Shown here in pieces: positions 63,084 through 64,000 of a DNA stretch of 64,000 bases. A model generated the notes under the pieces. It made no database searches. It had not been told where the DNA came from and saw nothing but the letters and a program-made list of their open reading frames with translations. A program made the position numbers and the translations under genes. Source of the stretch: Tubulanus polymorphus (Eukaryota; Nemertea; Palaeonemertea; Tubulaniformes; Tubulanidae); contig NC_134033.1 of NCBI RefSeq assembly GCF_964204645.1, forward strand, positions 9,458,231 to 9,522,230, read 5' to 3'. Each line of letters starts with the position of its first letter. The first letter of the stretch is position 1.

Positions 63084-64000
63084 CCCTTTCGCTACGTGTG
63101 ACGTTTTGGAAACGTCATATGAGTGACACGTGCTGTGCGTATGACGTTGTAGAAACGTCATGCACCTATTGATTTATAACTCGAACGCGTACACAGCAAA
63201 CAGTATGGAAACGCATGTAAGACAAGATAGTTAGCTTTCTAAACAACAGATGGCGAAAATGCGTCAGTAGTTGGTGCTGTCAGCCTGTTGAGCACATGGT
63301 AATTTGCGCGGGATTGAGATGGCTGCTCGAAAGAAAGTTTTCAGTGCTAATCAAGTTTTAGGCAAGATTTACGCCGACGACGACAGTGAAGATGACGATT
63401 TAGATGACGGGGTGATTTCGGACTGGGCGGAGACGACTCTTGGGACGAAGATGACTATGCCCTTGACCTCGATGCCGATTTCAACTTTGATGAATTCGAG
63501 GAGTTGGATCAGCCTCAACCAGGTATATGCCTTTAGGCAATCACAAAACTCTATTACATAAAGCTATAATGACGATGATAAGATGACCCGGTTGTTTTAT
63601 CTATTTATTTTTATTTCAGAAGTGTGCAGCACTGATGATAACGTATTGGATTTAGAAGAGGAAGGAGACCAGGATATTATACAAAGACAAGAGTGCACTT
63701 TCGGTGAGTCATACATATAATTGCTCAAAAGTGGTACAGCAACTTTAGAGATGAATGAATATATAGATATATAAATGAATACATAAATACACGAATAACA
63801 GTTTTATTGTCTTTAAGGCGATGCCCAACAATCGACATCGGCCCCTCCAGTCTTCAATCTTTTTTCGCCCGACCAACGCAGAGTTCCCGCTGTGCCAGAT
63901 TCTCCAGAAACTCCAACACCACGTCCAGTTCAAAAAAGTACTTTTCTTCTTACTCCATGTGGTGCAATTGTTCTGCAAAAAAATAATCATTTTGAAAACA
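63084..64000 (+). mobile_element. PiggyBac-type transposon, 5' part (continues past window)
   Basis: TTAA at 63080-63083 followed by CCCTTTCGCTACGTGTGAC. The first 241 bp are identical to the MITE at 55945. A transposase gene with introns begins at 63319. The 3' end is outside the window. Confidence 0.9.
63319..64000 (+). pseudogene. PiggyBac-like transposase N-terminus, three exons, frameshift in exon 1
   Basis: Exon 1 (63319-63522) starts MAARKKVFSANQVLGKIY and turns into the acidic region typical of piggyBac N-termini. The initial frame loses this character after DDLDDG at a GGGG run near 63410, and the acidic frame continues one base out of phase, so a one-base indel is likely. Exon 2 (63620-63703) and exon 3 (63819 onward) follow GT...AG introns and join in phase to exon 1 in the shifted frame. 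The catalytic DDD region would lie beyond the window, so activity cannot be judged. Confidence 0.7.

Overview
The window is nuclear DNA of an animal, most likely a marine invertebrate. The species cannot be fixed from the sequence. Host-like stretches have intermediate GC, interspersed repeats, a (GATGAT)n microsatellite, piggyBac-type transposons with spliced exons and one intact glycosyltransferase gene (family GT11, alpha-1,2-fucosyltransferase-like). Most of the first 55 kb, however, is very AT-rich and consists of five Maverick/Polinton elements or fragments. These are large self-synthesising transposons with virus-like genes: protein-primed family B DNA polymerase (PolB), retroviral-type integrase with chromodomain, A32-like packaging ATPase, double-jelly-roll major capsid protein and penton-like minor capsid protein.

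Layout. Element A (1 to 15600; left end outside the window) has every gene open, with PolB on the right. After a host repeat (15601-16215) comes element B (16216-23834), a left-truncated and decayed relative of A. Element C (24162-41411) is complete: 17,250 bp, terminal inverted repeats of 80-90 bp and an exact 6-bp target duplication CATGTC on both sides. It carries several nonsense and frameshift mutations. Element E (41598 to about 41957) is only one terminus plus the start of a polymerase gene. Element D (47366-55396) is inverted relative to C and truncated in a small membrane-protein gene. The rest is host DNA: the fucosyltransferase gene, a tandem ~155-bp repeat, a foldback element, a 575-bp TTAA-flanked piggyBac MITE (55945-56519) and the first ~900 bp of an apparently autonomous piggyBac relative (63084 onward) with three exons.

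How the genes fit together. PolB would copy the element from protein-primed ends. The integrase would insert it with a 6-bp duplication. The ATPase, the two capsid proteins and a conserved row of small, often membrane-spanning proteins (73, 118, 140, 144, 433-462 and 481-488 aa) form a probable particle-assembly block. Genes in this block are separated by about 15-45 nt and nearly all start in a TAATTTTTTT...ATAAATG context, which looks like a compact promoter module. No adenovirus-type maturation protease is recognisable.

The most striking finding is an intein of 355 codons with two LAGLIDADG-type endonuclease motifs. It lies exactly inside the catalytic YFDTDS motif of the polymerase of element C, is present but decayed in D, and is absent from A and B. 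Other points of interest are palindromic (foldback) termini on A and B, terminal repeats that run into the start codons of the outermost genes, reuse of the inner terminal-repeat segment as an internal divergent promoter, and mosaicism between elements (near-identical assembly genes, divergent polymerase and integrase, rearranged integrase/ATPase block).
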